Positions 34,063 through 43,940 of a stretch of 64,000 nucleotides of DNA are shown here, piece by piece. Position 1 is the stretch's first letter; each line of letters begins with the position of its first letter. The notes beneath the pieces were generated by a model that searched no databases, was not told where the DNA came from, and was given only the letters and a program-made list of their open reading frames with translations. The position numbers and the translations under genes are program-made. The DNA is taken from positions 41,967,949 to 42,031,948 of the forward strand of contig OX387182.1 of NCBI GenBank assembly GCA_947561395.2, in the 5' to 3' direction. The stretch is from Buxus sempervirens (lineage: Eukaryota; Streptophyta; Magnoliopsida; Buxales; Buxaceae).

Positions 34063-36483
34063 TGTAGACACCTGATTTTTGCACCCCTAAAATGAAGAAA
34101 AATGAAAAGTCAAACCCTGAGGGGGTAAAAAAATTGACCTTTTGATTCGAGCGAATTTGGCCATCAAACTTCATCTCATTGAAAAAATCATTTCGACACG
34201 GTTCTAACGCAATTGAGTTTGCTGGAATCGGAATCCGTATGAGGAAGTTATGAGTTGGTCAAACTTTTGGGGAGCGAAAATTTGACTTTTTGCTCGACCC
34301 CAATTCAGCTGCCAAACTTGATCCCAGTGGAAAGGTGGTTCCAAGCCGATTCCAACGACACCGAATTTGCTGAAATCGGACATCGGACGGAAAAGTTATG
34401 GGCAGTTGAAGTTTCAAAGAAAGCTGCCCATGTGGCAAAACAGCAGCAAAAAGCAAGATAAATGAATTAAATAAATAAAATAATCATTTAATAGAAATAT
34501 CTTTATTTTTAATAATATTTTAATAAAAGAATCTCGTTTTTATAAATATAATAATCATAAAATCGGAATAAAATCTTGCAAAAAATCAAATTGAATAAAG
34601 GTTTGAAATCCAGACATTTTAAAAACGTGCTAGACCGTATTTAAAATACGGGCGAGGCATGCCCGTATTTCAAATACGGGCAAGCTTCTAGAAGGGGACG
34701 CGTGTCGCTGTACGGCGGGACACACGTCCCGTACGACCGATTTTGCGAGATTTAGAAATGTGCGTTTTTCGTCCGTATTTGAATTATGGGCAAGGCACGC
34801 CCGTACTTGAAGTACGGGCAAGGCATGCCCGTACTTAAAATACGGGCACGACATTTTTGCCTATAAATAGAGAGGCCAGCCCCCCATTCGAAGAAGCCAT
34901 GACTTAAGGCCTCCTCCCTCTCCCTCTCCTACTAGCCACGTCCAAGCTCTGCCCAATTGCCGCCACCCCTAAACCCAAACCTTTTTTGTTCCCAAAATAC
35001 CCCTGTCTCACCCAAACCATGTCTAAACTCTTCTTTTTCATCCTTTGAACATCAAGAACCCACCAAACCTCTGCCAAAACCATTCTAAGAAATCCCGAAG
35101 GACGCGGAAGCGCTACCCAATTTACTCGGAGGAACCATAACCAGCAAATAATCCATTTGTAAGTATGTTAAGCTTTACAATATAACATTATCAATTTCAA
35201 TATCTCTTCCGGTTTCTTTTCTATATTTTGTTCTTGTTACCACTAATCCAATTGATGTTTTTGAAAATCATGAGAGGCTAATTTCAGGCAGATGATCATC
35301 ATAAAAAAAAGGGGGAAAGAAAGTGTCTAGAGGACACTTTAATCGGCTAATTCAATGATCCATTTTGTTCTTTAGCATGACTCCTTTGAAGATACATGAA
35401 TTTTTGTAATCTCCCTTTCTCTTTCATGAATGAGGGTTGTGGTTGGTTGAACAAATAAAAAAGGGAAAGAAGCCATGACCCAAATAACCTGAAAATAGAA
35501 GAAAAGTGGCTTTTTGAGCCTAATGAAGCCAATGCAGCATCTTGAAGGAACTCAGGAGCCCAACAGAGGTCGCCGAAGCACCCAAGAAGATAGCCGGAAC
35601 GGAACCCAAGCAGAACCGGCAGCAAAAATGCAAAATTAGCTGCGCCCGTAAACTCAGAGCTGTCCGGGCAGGCCCGTGTTTGTTTCACGGGCGAGCCAAA
35701 CCGGATTTCATTCACGGGCAAGGGCAGCCCGTATAACAAACACGGGCCAGTACAAATAATTTAAAAAATTCAATTTTCTCGACCCGGTTGGATTTGTTCC
35801 GACCCAAGTTGGTTTAACCCGACTCAAATTGGCATTTGGGCTATTTTTAGCCCATTTGTGGACTGTGGGCCTAGAAGGGCCCACCAAGACCCCCTTTGGC
35901 CCACTTGAGTGGCCCACATTTTGACTGGTCTATACCAGGCCTGTTTTCAATAAACAGGCCCAGGCCCCTTGACTCTGGCTAATGGGCTAAATCCAAGCCC
36001 AAATAAAAAAAATGTAAATAAATAAAGCTTAATAAGTAACCAAACGGGTTACCTAATAACCCAACTGGGCCCAAAGCCCAACCATGGCAGCCCACGGGTC
36101 TTCCAACGGGACCCAGGTCCGACCCACTCCACTAAATAAAAGATAAAATCAAAATAAAAGGGACCCACACCTTCAGAGGGCCCCGCCAGACCCAATAAAT
36201 AGCGTGCTGGTCTAGGAAGGGTGAGATTGACTCAAAAACCAGGGAGACCCGAGGGACCCGTCAAACCGACGGGGCGGGCCGGGGTGTCTTAGGGCTTCCC
36301 CGAACGTAACCGAGGACTTAGCTAGATCTCTAAAAAGCCGCAGACCAGACTTAGACTCGGATAGGGCAAACATCGTGTCTGCCTGCACCTCTCAGGCAGT
36401 GGCGACTCCGAATGTCCCGAGGCACACACAAAACCCTCCATGTGCGCCTCGTGTGCGATCTAGGCCAGATTTAGGTGCGCACA
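34063..36483 (+). mobile_element. Solo LTR (fifth family) inserted in element B between gag and protease
   Basis: 2421 bp, TGTAGACACCTGATTTTTGC...GGTGCGCACA, with flanks CAAGT (34058-34062) and CAAGC (36484-36488), a TSD with one mismatch. A TATA box, TATAAATA, lies at 34862-34869, with palindromes upstream (34635-34847) and two more downstream (35672-35692, 35727-35747). AGTGGCGACTCC lies at 36398-36409. It is richer in GC than its surroundings near its end. Confidence 0.86.
34635..34847 (+). repeat. Five palindromes upstream of the LTR TATA box
   Basis: CCGTATTT/AAATACGG (34635-34651), GCCCGTATTT/AAATACGGGC (34661-34681), an imperfect member at 34771-34791, GCCCGTACTT/AAGTACGGGC (34799-34819) and GCCCGTACTT/AAATACGGGC (34827-34847). 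The last three have a 28-bp period. CGTATTT/AAATACG against CGTACTT/AAGTACG is a paired change between arms. Confidence 0.87.
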
Positions 36484-36489
36484 CAAGCA

Positions 36490-39400
36490 ATCTGTGAATG
36501 TTATCGAAGAGATTAGTGATGCTCTTATTCTCAGTGTGGACAGTCCGTTTGAATCATGGGTATTGGATTTAGGAGCATTGTTTCATTCTTACCCACATAA
36601 GGAAATCATAAAAAACTATGTTAGTGGTGATTTTGGAAAGGTTTACTTGGCTGATGATGAACCTTTGAGTGTTGTGGGAAAGGGAGATGTTCGGATCAAG
36701 ACCCTTAGCGGAGGTGTTTGGGTACTGCAGAATGTGAGGCACATTCCGAGTTTGAAGAGAAATCTAATTTCTGTTGGGCAACTTGATGTTAAAGGGTATG
36801 CAGTATCCTTCATGGGTGGATTGTGGAAAATCACCAAAAGTGCCATGACAGTGGCTCGTGAGAGAACAACGGGCACACTTTATATGACTACCAGCATCCA
36901 AGATACTGTTGTTGTTGCAAACAAAGAAGCAGATTCAAATATATGGCATTGCAGACTTGGCCACATTAGCAAGAAAGGAATGAAGGTACTCTATTCAAAA
37001 GGAAAACTGCTGGGACTTAAATCAATCGATATTGGTCTTTGTGAAGACTATATTTATGGTAAACAGAAAAAGGTGGGATTCTCAAAGAGTGGCAGAAAAC
37101 ACTGAAGATATAAAGGTTAGAGCTGGTTCACACTGATTTATGGGGGCCTGCTCCAGTTTCATCCCTTGGTGGCTCATTTTATTATATTACCTTCATTGAT
37201 GATTCGACAAGGAAGGTATGGGTTTATTATCTGAAAAATAAATCTAATGCTGTTGATACTTTCAAGAACTGGAAATCCTCGGTAGAAAATGTAATAGGTT
37301 TGAAGCTGAAGTGCTTGCGATCTAATAATGGAGGAGAGTACAATCTTACAGAATTCAAGGAATACTGTGCTGTCAATGGAATTAGGATGGAGAAAACAAT
37401 CAAGAGAACCCCTCAACATAATAGAGTTGCAGAACGTATGAACAGAACTCTTAATGAGAGGGCTAGATGTTTGAGGATTCATGCCAGGTTACCTCAGATG
37501 TTTTGGGCTGATGCAGTTAACACTGCATCATTTCTAATTAACTAAGGACCTTCTGTACTTTTAGATGAACGTATATCAGAGGAGGTTTGGAGCGGAAAGG
37601 AAGTAAATCTTTCTTTTCTAAAAGTCTTTGGTTGTATTTCTTATGTGCACATAAATTCTACTGCTAGAAATAAGCTTGATGCTAAGTCTGTGAAGTGCAC
37701 TTTCATTGGGTATGGTGGTGATGAATTTGAGTATCGATTTTGGGATGATCAGAATCGGAAGATAATTCAAAGTAAAGATGTCATATTCAATGAGCAGGTT
37801 ATGTACAAATACAGATTTGGAGCAGTAGATTCTGACAGTGCAGGTGCCTAGGTTAAAGACTCTGAGTATGTAGAGTTAGAAGATATTATTGACTATGATA
37901 CAAAGGGGAGTACTCAAAACAGTTAGGAGGTAGCAAGTCTACAAGTAGAATCCAGTACACTAGTTACTGAATCTAGAAGGTCAACCAGACAACACAGAGT
38001 TCCACAAAGATATTCACCATCACTTCATTATCTGCTATTAACAAATGGTGGTGAACCTAAGAGTTATAATGAAGCTTTGTAGATAGAAGATGCAAGCAAG
38101 TGGGAGTACGCGATGCAAGATGAAATGGATTCTCTAATGTCAAACAGGACATGGGAATTAACAGAGCTCCCTAAAGGCAAAAAGGCCTTACATAACAAGT
38201 GGGTTTACAGGATAAAGAAGAAATTGATGGCAACAAACAGTTTAAGGCTAGGTTAGTTTTGAAAGGTTTTCAACAAAAGGAAGGTGTCGATTACACAGAA
38301 ATCTTCTCACCCGTGGTGAAGTTAACTACTATCAGATTGGTTCTGGGAATTGTGGTTGCTGAGAATTTGTATCTAGAGCAGATGGATGTAAAGTCGGCGT
38401 TTCTCCATGGTGATCTAGAGGAAGAGATTTACATGAAGCGACCACATGGTGTTGTAGTTGAAAGCAAAAATGAGCTTGTGTGTAAGCTGTAAAAGAGCTT
38501 ATATGGTTTGAAACAGACCCCAAGACATTGGAACAAGAAATTTGATGGATTCATACACAAGATTGGTTTCTTTCGATGCCAAGCAAATCATTGTTGTTAT
38601 GTGAAAAGGTCTGACAATAGTTTCATTATTTTACTTCTGTATGTGGATGATATGTTGATTGCAGGGTCTTGCATTCAAGAGGTAAATAATGTGAAGAAAT
38701 TGTTGTCTGAGCAATTTGCAATGAAGGATTTGGGAGTTGCAAATCGGATTCTTGGAATGCAAATTATAAGAGACACAGTGACTGGTACCTTAAAGCTATC
38801 ATAGGCTGACTATGTCAGAAAAGTCTTAAGCAAATTCAATATGCAGAATGCAAAGCCAGTAAACAGTCCTTTAGCTAATCATTTCAGACTAACTAAAGAA
38901 CAATCACCTACAACCGAGGTGGAGCGTGCCTACATGGAAAGAACTCCCTATGCTTTAGCAATTGGCAGTCTTATGTATGCAATGGTGTGTACTAGATCAG
39001 ACATAGCACATGCAGTGGGAGTAGTAAGTAGATACATGAGTAATCCAGGAAAGCAACATTGGGAGGCAGTGAAATGGATCCTTCGGTATTTACAGGGTAC
39101 CACAAATACAGCATTGTGCTTTAAAGGAGGAGGCTTAAAATTGCAGGGTTATGTCGATTCTGATCTAGCTGGAGATGTTGATAATAAGAAGAGTACTACA
39201 GGGTATATTTATACCTTGAATGGCACTGGAGTTGGTTGGATCTCTCAATTGCAGAAAATTGTAGCTCTTTCTACAACAGAAGAAGAGTATGTTGTAGTTA
39301 CAGAAGCTAGCAAGGAGATGATTTGGTTACAAGGTTTCTTAACTGAATTGGGAAAAGAGATAGGAGAATAATGTTTTGTACTGTGACAGTCAAAGTGCCA
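36490..39400 (+). pseudogene. Element B pol remains: protease, integrase, reverse transcriptase, RNase H
   Basis: Blocks in order are: protease region (SWVLDLGALFHSYPH, about 36550); gag-pre-integrase (IWHCRLGHISKKGMK, about 36940); integrase core (LVHTDLWGPAP-like start about 37125, RTPQHNRVAERMNRTL about 37410); reverse transcriptase (ARLVLKGFQQKEGVDYTEIF about 38250, EQMDVKSAFLHGDLEEE about 38370, LLYVDDMLIAG about 38635); and RNase H (GYVDSDLAGDVDNKKSTTGY about 39150). Order and motifs are typical of Ty1/copia, Tork-like. Fossil. Confidence 0.9.
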
Positions 39401-39709
39401 TCCATCTTGCTAAAATCCAGTATTTCATTCAAGAACCAAGCACATACAGTTGAGGTACCATTTCATTTAGTTTTTATTAGAAGATAAAGTATTGGCTCTT
39501 GAGAACATTCTAGGAAGTGAAAATCCAACTGATACGTTAACCAAAACAGTCACTTTTGACAAACTGAAGCTATGTAGAGCTTCAGTTGGTTTGGGCACTT
39601 GATGATTGAGATCTTTGTCACTGGTCTGTTGTTTGGCTATGTTTCTTTGAGGATTTGAAGCTTGAAAACTTTTATGAGATTAGTCTCCAAGTGGGAGATT
39701 GTTGAGTTC

Positions 39710-40067
39710 TGTGGAGCCTGATCATACTAAACACCTAGCCACAGCTGGCAGATTGAGCTCCGCTGTGAGCTCGCGGGGGACAGCACCCCCCTGCCCGTAA
39801 GGTGGGGGTTCAGGGTTCGCCCCCGAGGCGAAAATTTGCAAAAGGGTATTTCAAGTATTTCCATTATATTAGGGTTATATTTCCCTTTGTATTGTTCCAT
39901 CTTCTGTAAGTTTTGACCATTCTGAGATTATAGTGAAACAACACCAGCGGCCGTGGATGTAGCCCTATTCTAGGGTGAACCACGTAAAATCTCTTTGTCT
40001 TGTTTGATTCTTTCTATTGTTCTCTTTGTTTCTCATGATCTCTAGGAATCACGTCGGATTCCTAACA
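39710..40067 (+). repeat. Element B 3' LTR with adjoining polypurine tract
   Basis: The purine tract AAGTGGGAGAT ends at 39709, and the LTR starts TGTTGAGTTCTGTGG and ends CCTAACA. TSD AATAA follows directly at 40068. It differs from the 5' LTR at roughly one site in eight. Confidence 0.9.
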
Positions 40068-40092
40068 AATAAAAAAGTGGATATATACATAC

Positions 40093-40606
40093 ATTCACCC
40101 CTACTTGTAGGAGCACTTGCATGCAGGTGATCTTTAGTAGCCAACATAAGGAACCTATACCAATCAAGGAAAAATAAGTAGTAAAACAATGGAAGATAGT
40201 AGAAAGATAAAATGAAGGATCAATCATTTCTTAATCGAAGCATAGAAGATGAAACATCAAAAAGCAAATTCACCTGTTTATGACGATTCAAGAAATCTGG
40301 ATGAACAGATCGATCTAAAATCTGAAAAAGAAACTTGCTAAACCCACCAACTCGCAGCCATAAACAAAATCAAGAAAAACCCACCATTTAAAACCTGGAA
40401 AATCCCAACGAACCCATAATCCGGCAAACCAACCAAAGAAAATCAACGAAACAAAAACCCCACTTGGATTCAACAGCTATATGAAATGCAAAATTCCTAT
40501 CATAAATGGTGGTCTGATGTAGAAGACTTGGGCCTCTCTGCAACATAGCTTCAAACTGATGCAATTCTCCGACTTGAGCAGCAGCGAAGAGTACCCAATC
40601 AAAATG
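40093..40606 (-). pseudogene. Fragment of an XBAT31/XB3-like ankyrin-repeat RING E3 ligase gene (exons 1-3)
   Basis: Exon 1 (about 40606-40464) reads HFDWVLFAAAQVGEL, then FEAMLQRGPSLLHQTTIYDRN and HIAVES, close to the N-terminal ankyrin region of plant XBAT31/XBAT35/XB3 ubiquitin ligases (family form: GLFSAVQ.GDLETVEA.LERDPSLLH.TT.YDR.SPLHIAA). Exon 2 (40321-40274, 48 nt) reads ILDRSVHPDFLNRHKQ, framed by TTTTTCAG and GTGAAT. Exon 3 (40154-40093) begins after TTGGTATAG with PLMLAT and then needs a frame change of about 8 missing bases to read KITCMQVLLQVGVN. It ends at a consensus donor, GTATGT. An in-frame stop lies just upstream of exon 1, and no start codon, later ankyrin repeats or RING domain are seen. 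Copia element B sits just inside intron 3; the far flank (30411-30532) shows no exon 4. The fragment is dead and probably predates B. Confidence 0.8.
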
Positions 40607-40786
40607 ACAAGGGAGCAATAATCAAGTGAGAAGAAATCTATGTTACGAACTTTAACGATGAGACCATTGAGACCGAGGCAGAATCAGGAGTTGTGTACAC
40701 ATGGACATGGATGAAATCGAGGCAAAATCGGGAGGAGACGAAGCTAGCGACAGCAAGAAGGATGAGGGAGGACAATATTTTGGGGA
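40607..40786. other. Upstream flank of the XBAT-like fragment
   Basis: No coding match. On the minus strand this would correspond to the 5' end of the gene, but I cannot identify a start codon or promoter. Confidence 0.4.
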
Positions 40787-41155
40787 TGTCGGGTCAAGGT
40801 CCAGCATCCTGCTATGGTATAAGGAAATAAAGTTGTGCTTTAAGTTATTGGTCTAATATTGCACACTGTGGTTGTGGTAGGTGTTGGCTGTCCGCCTATG
40901 GTTCACAAGTTCAAGGAGGGACCCTGGAAAGGTTGTGGGTTTGAGTTCGACTAGGGGGTCCAAGAAGCATGTTGCATTTGGCAAGTGTTGGCCTGCAATT
41001 TGCCCCCAATTGGTAGGTGTTGGCTTGCAGTCGCAAATGCTGGAGGGGTGATTGCCGGGGATGTTAGGCCAAGGTCCAACATCTAGCTATAATATAAGGA
41101 AACAAAGTTGCGCTCTAACCAATAACTTAAGTTATTGGTCTAGTGGCAAGCGCTT
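40787..41155 (+). mobile_element. Second TRIM-like element (direct repeats about 275 bp apart)
   Basis: Direct repeats at 40787-40865 and 41062 to about 41155 share TCAAGGTCCA-, ATAAGGAAA.AAAGTTG- and TTAAGTTATTGGTCTA- segments. The second starts TGTTAGG after a G-rich stretch that ends GCCGGGGA. GGTCTAGTGGCAAGCGC resembles the GGTCAAATGGCAAGCAC segment of the TRIM at 21346, so the two may be related. The internal part has no coding capacity. A B-box-like GGTTTGAGTTCGA (about 40948-40960) raises a SINE as the alternative. Confidence 0.5.
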
Positions 41156-41375
41156 GATCTTAAAACAAGCATATGAGGCATTGCCATAATCGTCATTGCC
41201 GTTCGCAAGAAGGTTATAAAGAGGAAGCAAGATGCGTTATTCTTGTGCTTGCTGCTGCTACGGAGGTGGAGGAAGTGGATAGTAGTACATTGGTTCTCCC
41301 TTTGCTACCTCCTTATTATAGATTACATCGACAGAAGACAAATGCTATGCTTTGGTTAAACAATTGGATCGTCTA
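41156..41375. other. Unassigned sequence before the next LTR
   Basis: No family recognised. A 76-codon open stretch on the plus strand (41173-41403) runs into the LTR and looks like chance. Confidence 0.4.
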
Positions 41376-43548
41376 TGTGAGATCCCAAATTTTCAGTAAA
41401 TGAGTAAAAAGAAATAAATAAGAATATTTTGTGAGATAATGATTTTATTTGAAACAATTCGAGATTGAACATATATTATAATGATTTGGAGAAGTGTTCA
41501 TTAATCTAGGATACCTAATTGATCCAAAATAATAAGGATGTTAAATCTGGAAATTTTGGAAGAAAGTTAATTGTTAAATATAATCAAATTGAAGAAAAGG
41601 GTATTTTATTCATTTTCAAATAAGCAAAAATAACAAATGAATTAATTAATGGTTATTAGGCTTAAGAAATTAAGTTACCTAATTTAGGTTTGATTTGAAT
41701 ATAAATAGTGAGATTTATATAGCCTAGTCGGTGACAAAAGGGCATATTGGTAATTATGGTTAATAAGGAGCATTAAGTTGAGGAAAAAGAAGAGTTGTGA
41801 GGTGTTTTAGTAATATTTACAAATAGAGGAAATAATTAGCAAGAAAATAGATTAAATTAGGAGTTTCATTATTATGGGATTCTTTAAGGAGGACTTAAAA
41901 AGGAGAGATAAGATATGAAGTTTTCCATATAGAATTAGGAGTCCTAGTTGGAAAGTTTCCTAATCCAATTAAGATTTGTAATTGAGTGAGACTATAAAAG
42001 GAAGGCTTTAGGGAAAATTTGGGGTTTCCAACTAAGTCAAACATGTGGAAAAAAGAGGAGAAAAATGTGCTCACGTCTGGAGGAAAATATAGAGAGAGAA
42101 AGGAGATAAATAAAGGCACTTTTAGAGAAAATACATGCTGCAGAAAATTCCGACCAGCAACCATCAAACTGAGATCTAGAGCAAATCGACCATTGGATCA
42201 ATCTCAAATTTAGAGGTTTTGTTCCTGACTAGTAGTTCTTTAATCTAAACAGTGGAGATTTGATTTGGAGATTCCTAGAGTGGTATGATAATAGCAGAAA
42301 CATGGCATGGCTGCACTTTGAAGTTTATTGAAAAAGAGGATTTCATGTTTTTAAGGCAAGTAGTAACCCTTCTAAAAATATTTTATGATTTCCAGATTAA
42401 TCGTCAAATTATATTTTGTATGGATTGATTGGATGAATTTGGACATGCTTGATTGTTTAATGTTAGTTAAATTAGAAGTTTATGGAAATTGTTAATCATA
42501 TTTTAAAAGTATGGATTTCCCTTAGGTCTTGATTAAGAATACTTGTGAATTCATTTTTTTATGTGTTTGGCATGATCTAGCATGTTTTAAGGATGATGTT
42601 ACATGATTTAGAAGTGATTTTGGGAGTTGGTTTGGTGTGATTTTGATTTAGAATGAAAATTTACAAAATATAAGAAAAACCCAGAATTTTCCCGATTTAT
42701 ATGGACGCCTGGCAGAGTGCTCGAGTGCCAAGCCAAGCACCATATTAGCAAAACAAACATTCTTTACCGCTCAAGCGCATCAAAGGCGGGGCCACCTGTG
42801 TGTTTTTTAGAAAATTAGAACCCGAAACCTAGAAATTTTTATTTGATCGGGAGCTTGGGATATGGCTCAAGTGCCATCCCAAGTGACCAAAACCTGGAAT
42901 TGAAGTTCTAATGAGCGTTGACATAACGCCTATCAGCGCTCGAGCTCCCATGACAAATTTTTGAGCAATTTTGGATTTTACCAAGTTTTTGACTCTAAAC
43001 TTATTTTTGAAAAATTCCAACTCATGTACCAATTAGTTTAGGGTATTCTAAGATTGTTCACATTGGCCTAAACATTATTTAGATTTTCATAAAGAATGTG
43101 GATACGTTTTGGTGAAAAAGGAGATTTTGGTTCTTTGGTGGATTTGGAGGTTTGAATGGATATCACCTTAAATTTAGACATACTAGATAGTTATATCTTA
43201 GTTGGGTTTTGGCCTCTGTATAGCTATTATGAATATATTTATTTGTTTGACATATTTTGGCATGGATTTGGTGTATTTTTCACATCTATTATGTGGTTTA
43301 GTGCTCACATGAACATTGATTGATTTTTTTGGGGTTTTCTATGCATGTATTGGATGTTTGAACATGTTAGTTGTTGAGTTGATATTTGAGTTAATATTGG
43401 CATGAAATTGGGCTTCAAATTAGATATGCAATTATTTATACACTATATGGTGGATATTATTGGATGTGGAATATTGTATCTTGTGGAAGGTTCTTTTATT
43501 CTTGCAGGTATCCTTAGCCAATTATTGGCCTACATGTGAATCGTTATC

Positions 43549-43935
43549 GGCTGTATACTTATCCAAGTAATGGCATACAGCCATTATCGACCGTGTTCAT
43601 CCTTCATGTCGCAATAGCCTTTACGGCCTCGTATTTGAGCCAAGTATTAGCACACACCTAACCAAGTATTTGCAGTGCTCATCATCTTATCGCAACAGCC
43701 TTTATGGCCTTGTATTTGAGCCACATAGTTGGTACGTACCTAGCCAAGTATTGCCAGTGCTCATCATCTTGCCGCAATAGCCTTTATGGCCTTGTATTTG
43801 AGCCACCTAGTTGGCACGCACCTAGTCAAGTATTGGCAATGCTCATCATCTTGCCGTAACAGCCATGTTTGGCTTTGTATTTGAGTCACCTAGTTGGCAT
43901 ACACCTAGCCACGTATTGGCAGTGCTCATCACCTT
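43549..43935 (+). repeat. Minisatellite, about four 96-bp units, preceded by a perfect hairpin
   Basis: Units share AAGTATTGGCAGTGCTCATC, CTTGCCGCAA.AGCC and GGCCTTGTATTTGAGCCA. In front of them GGCTGTAT/ATACAGCC (43549-43556 with 43575-43582) forms a perfect 8-bp stem. The last unit is cut by the insertion of element C at 43940. Confidence 0.82.
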
Positions 43936-43940
43936 GCAGC

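Larger units (their letters stand above)
30538..40067 (+). mobile_element. Element B: decayed Ty1/copia retrotransposon (Tork-like), with two nested solo LTRs
   Basis: 5' LTR 30538-30911 and 3' LTR 39710-40067 flank gag and pol in copia order (integrase before reverse transcriptase). The perfect TSD is AATAA (30533-30537 and 40068-40072). Without the two inserts the element is about 4.8 kb, a normal copia length. The LTRs differ at roughly 12% of sites, which at commonly used plant rates means about 4-8 million years. The coding region is broken in many places (about ten). Both inserts therefore arrived within that time. Confidence 0.92.

Noticed and set aside
40930-40975. tRNA-like B box (GGTTTGAGTTCGA), possible tRNA gene or SINE
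   Set aside because: There is no cloverleaf and no A box at the right distance upstream. The direct terminal repeats fit a TRIM better, so SINE is kept only as an alternative.
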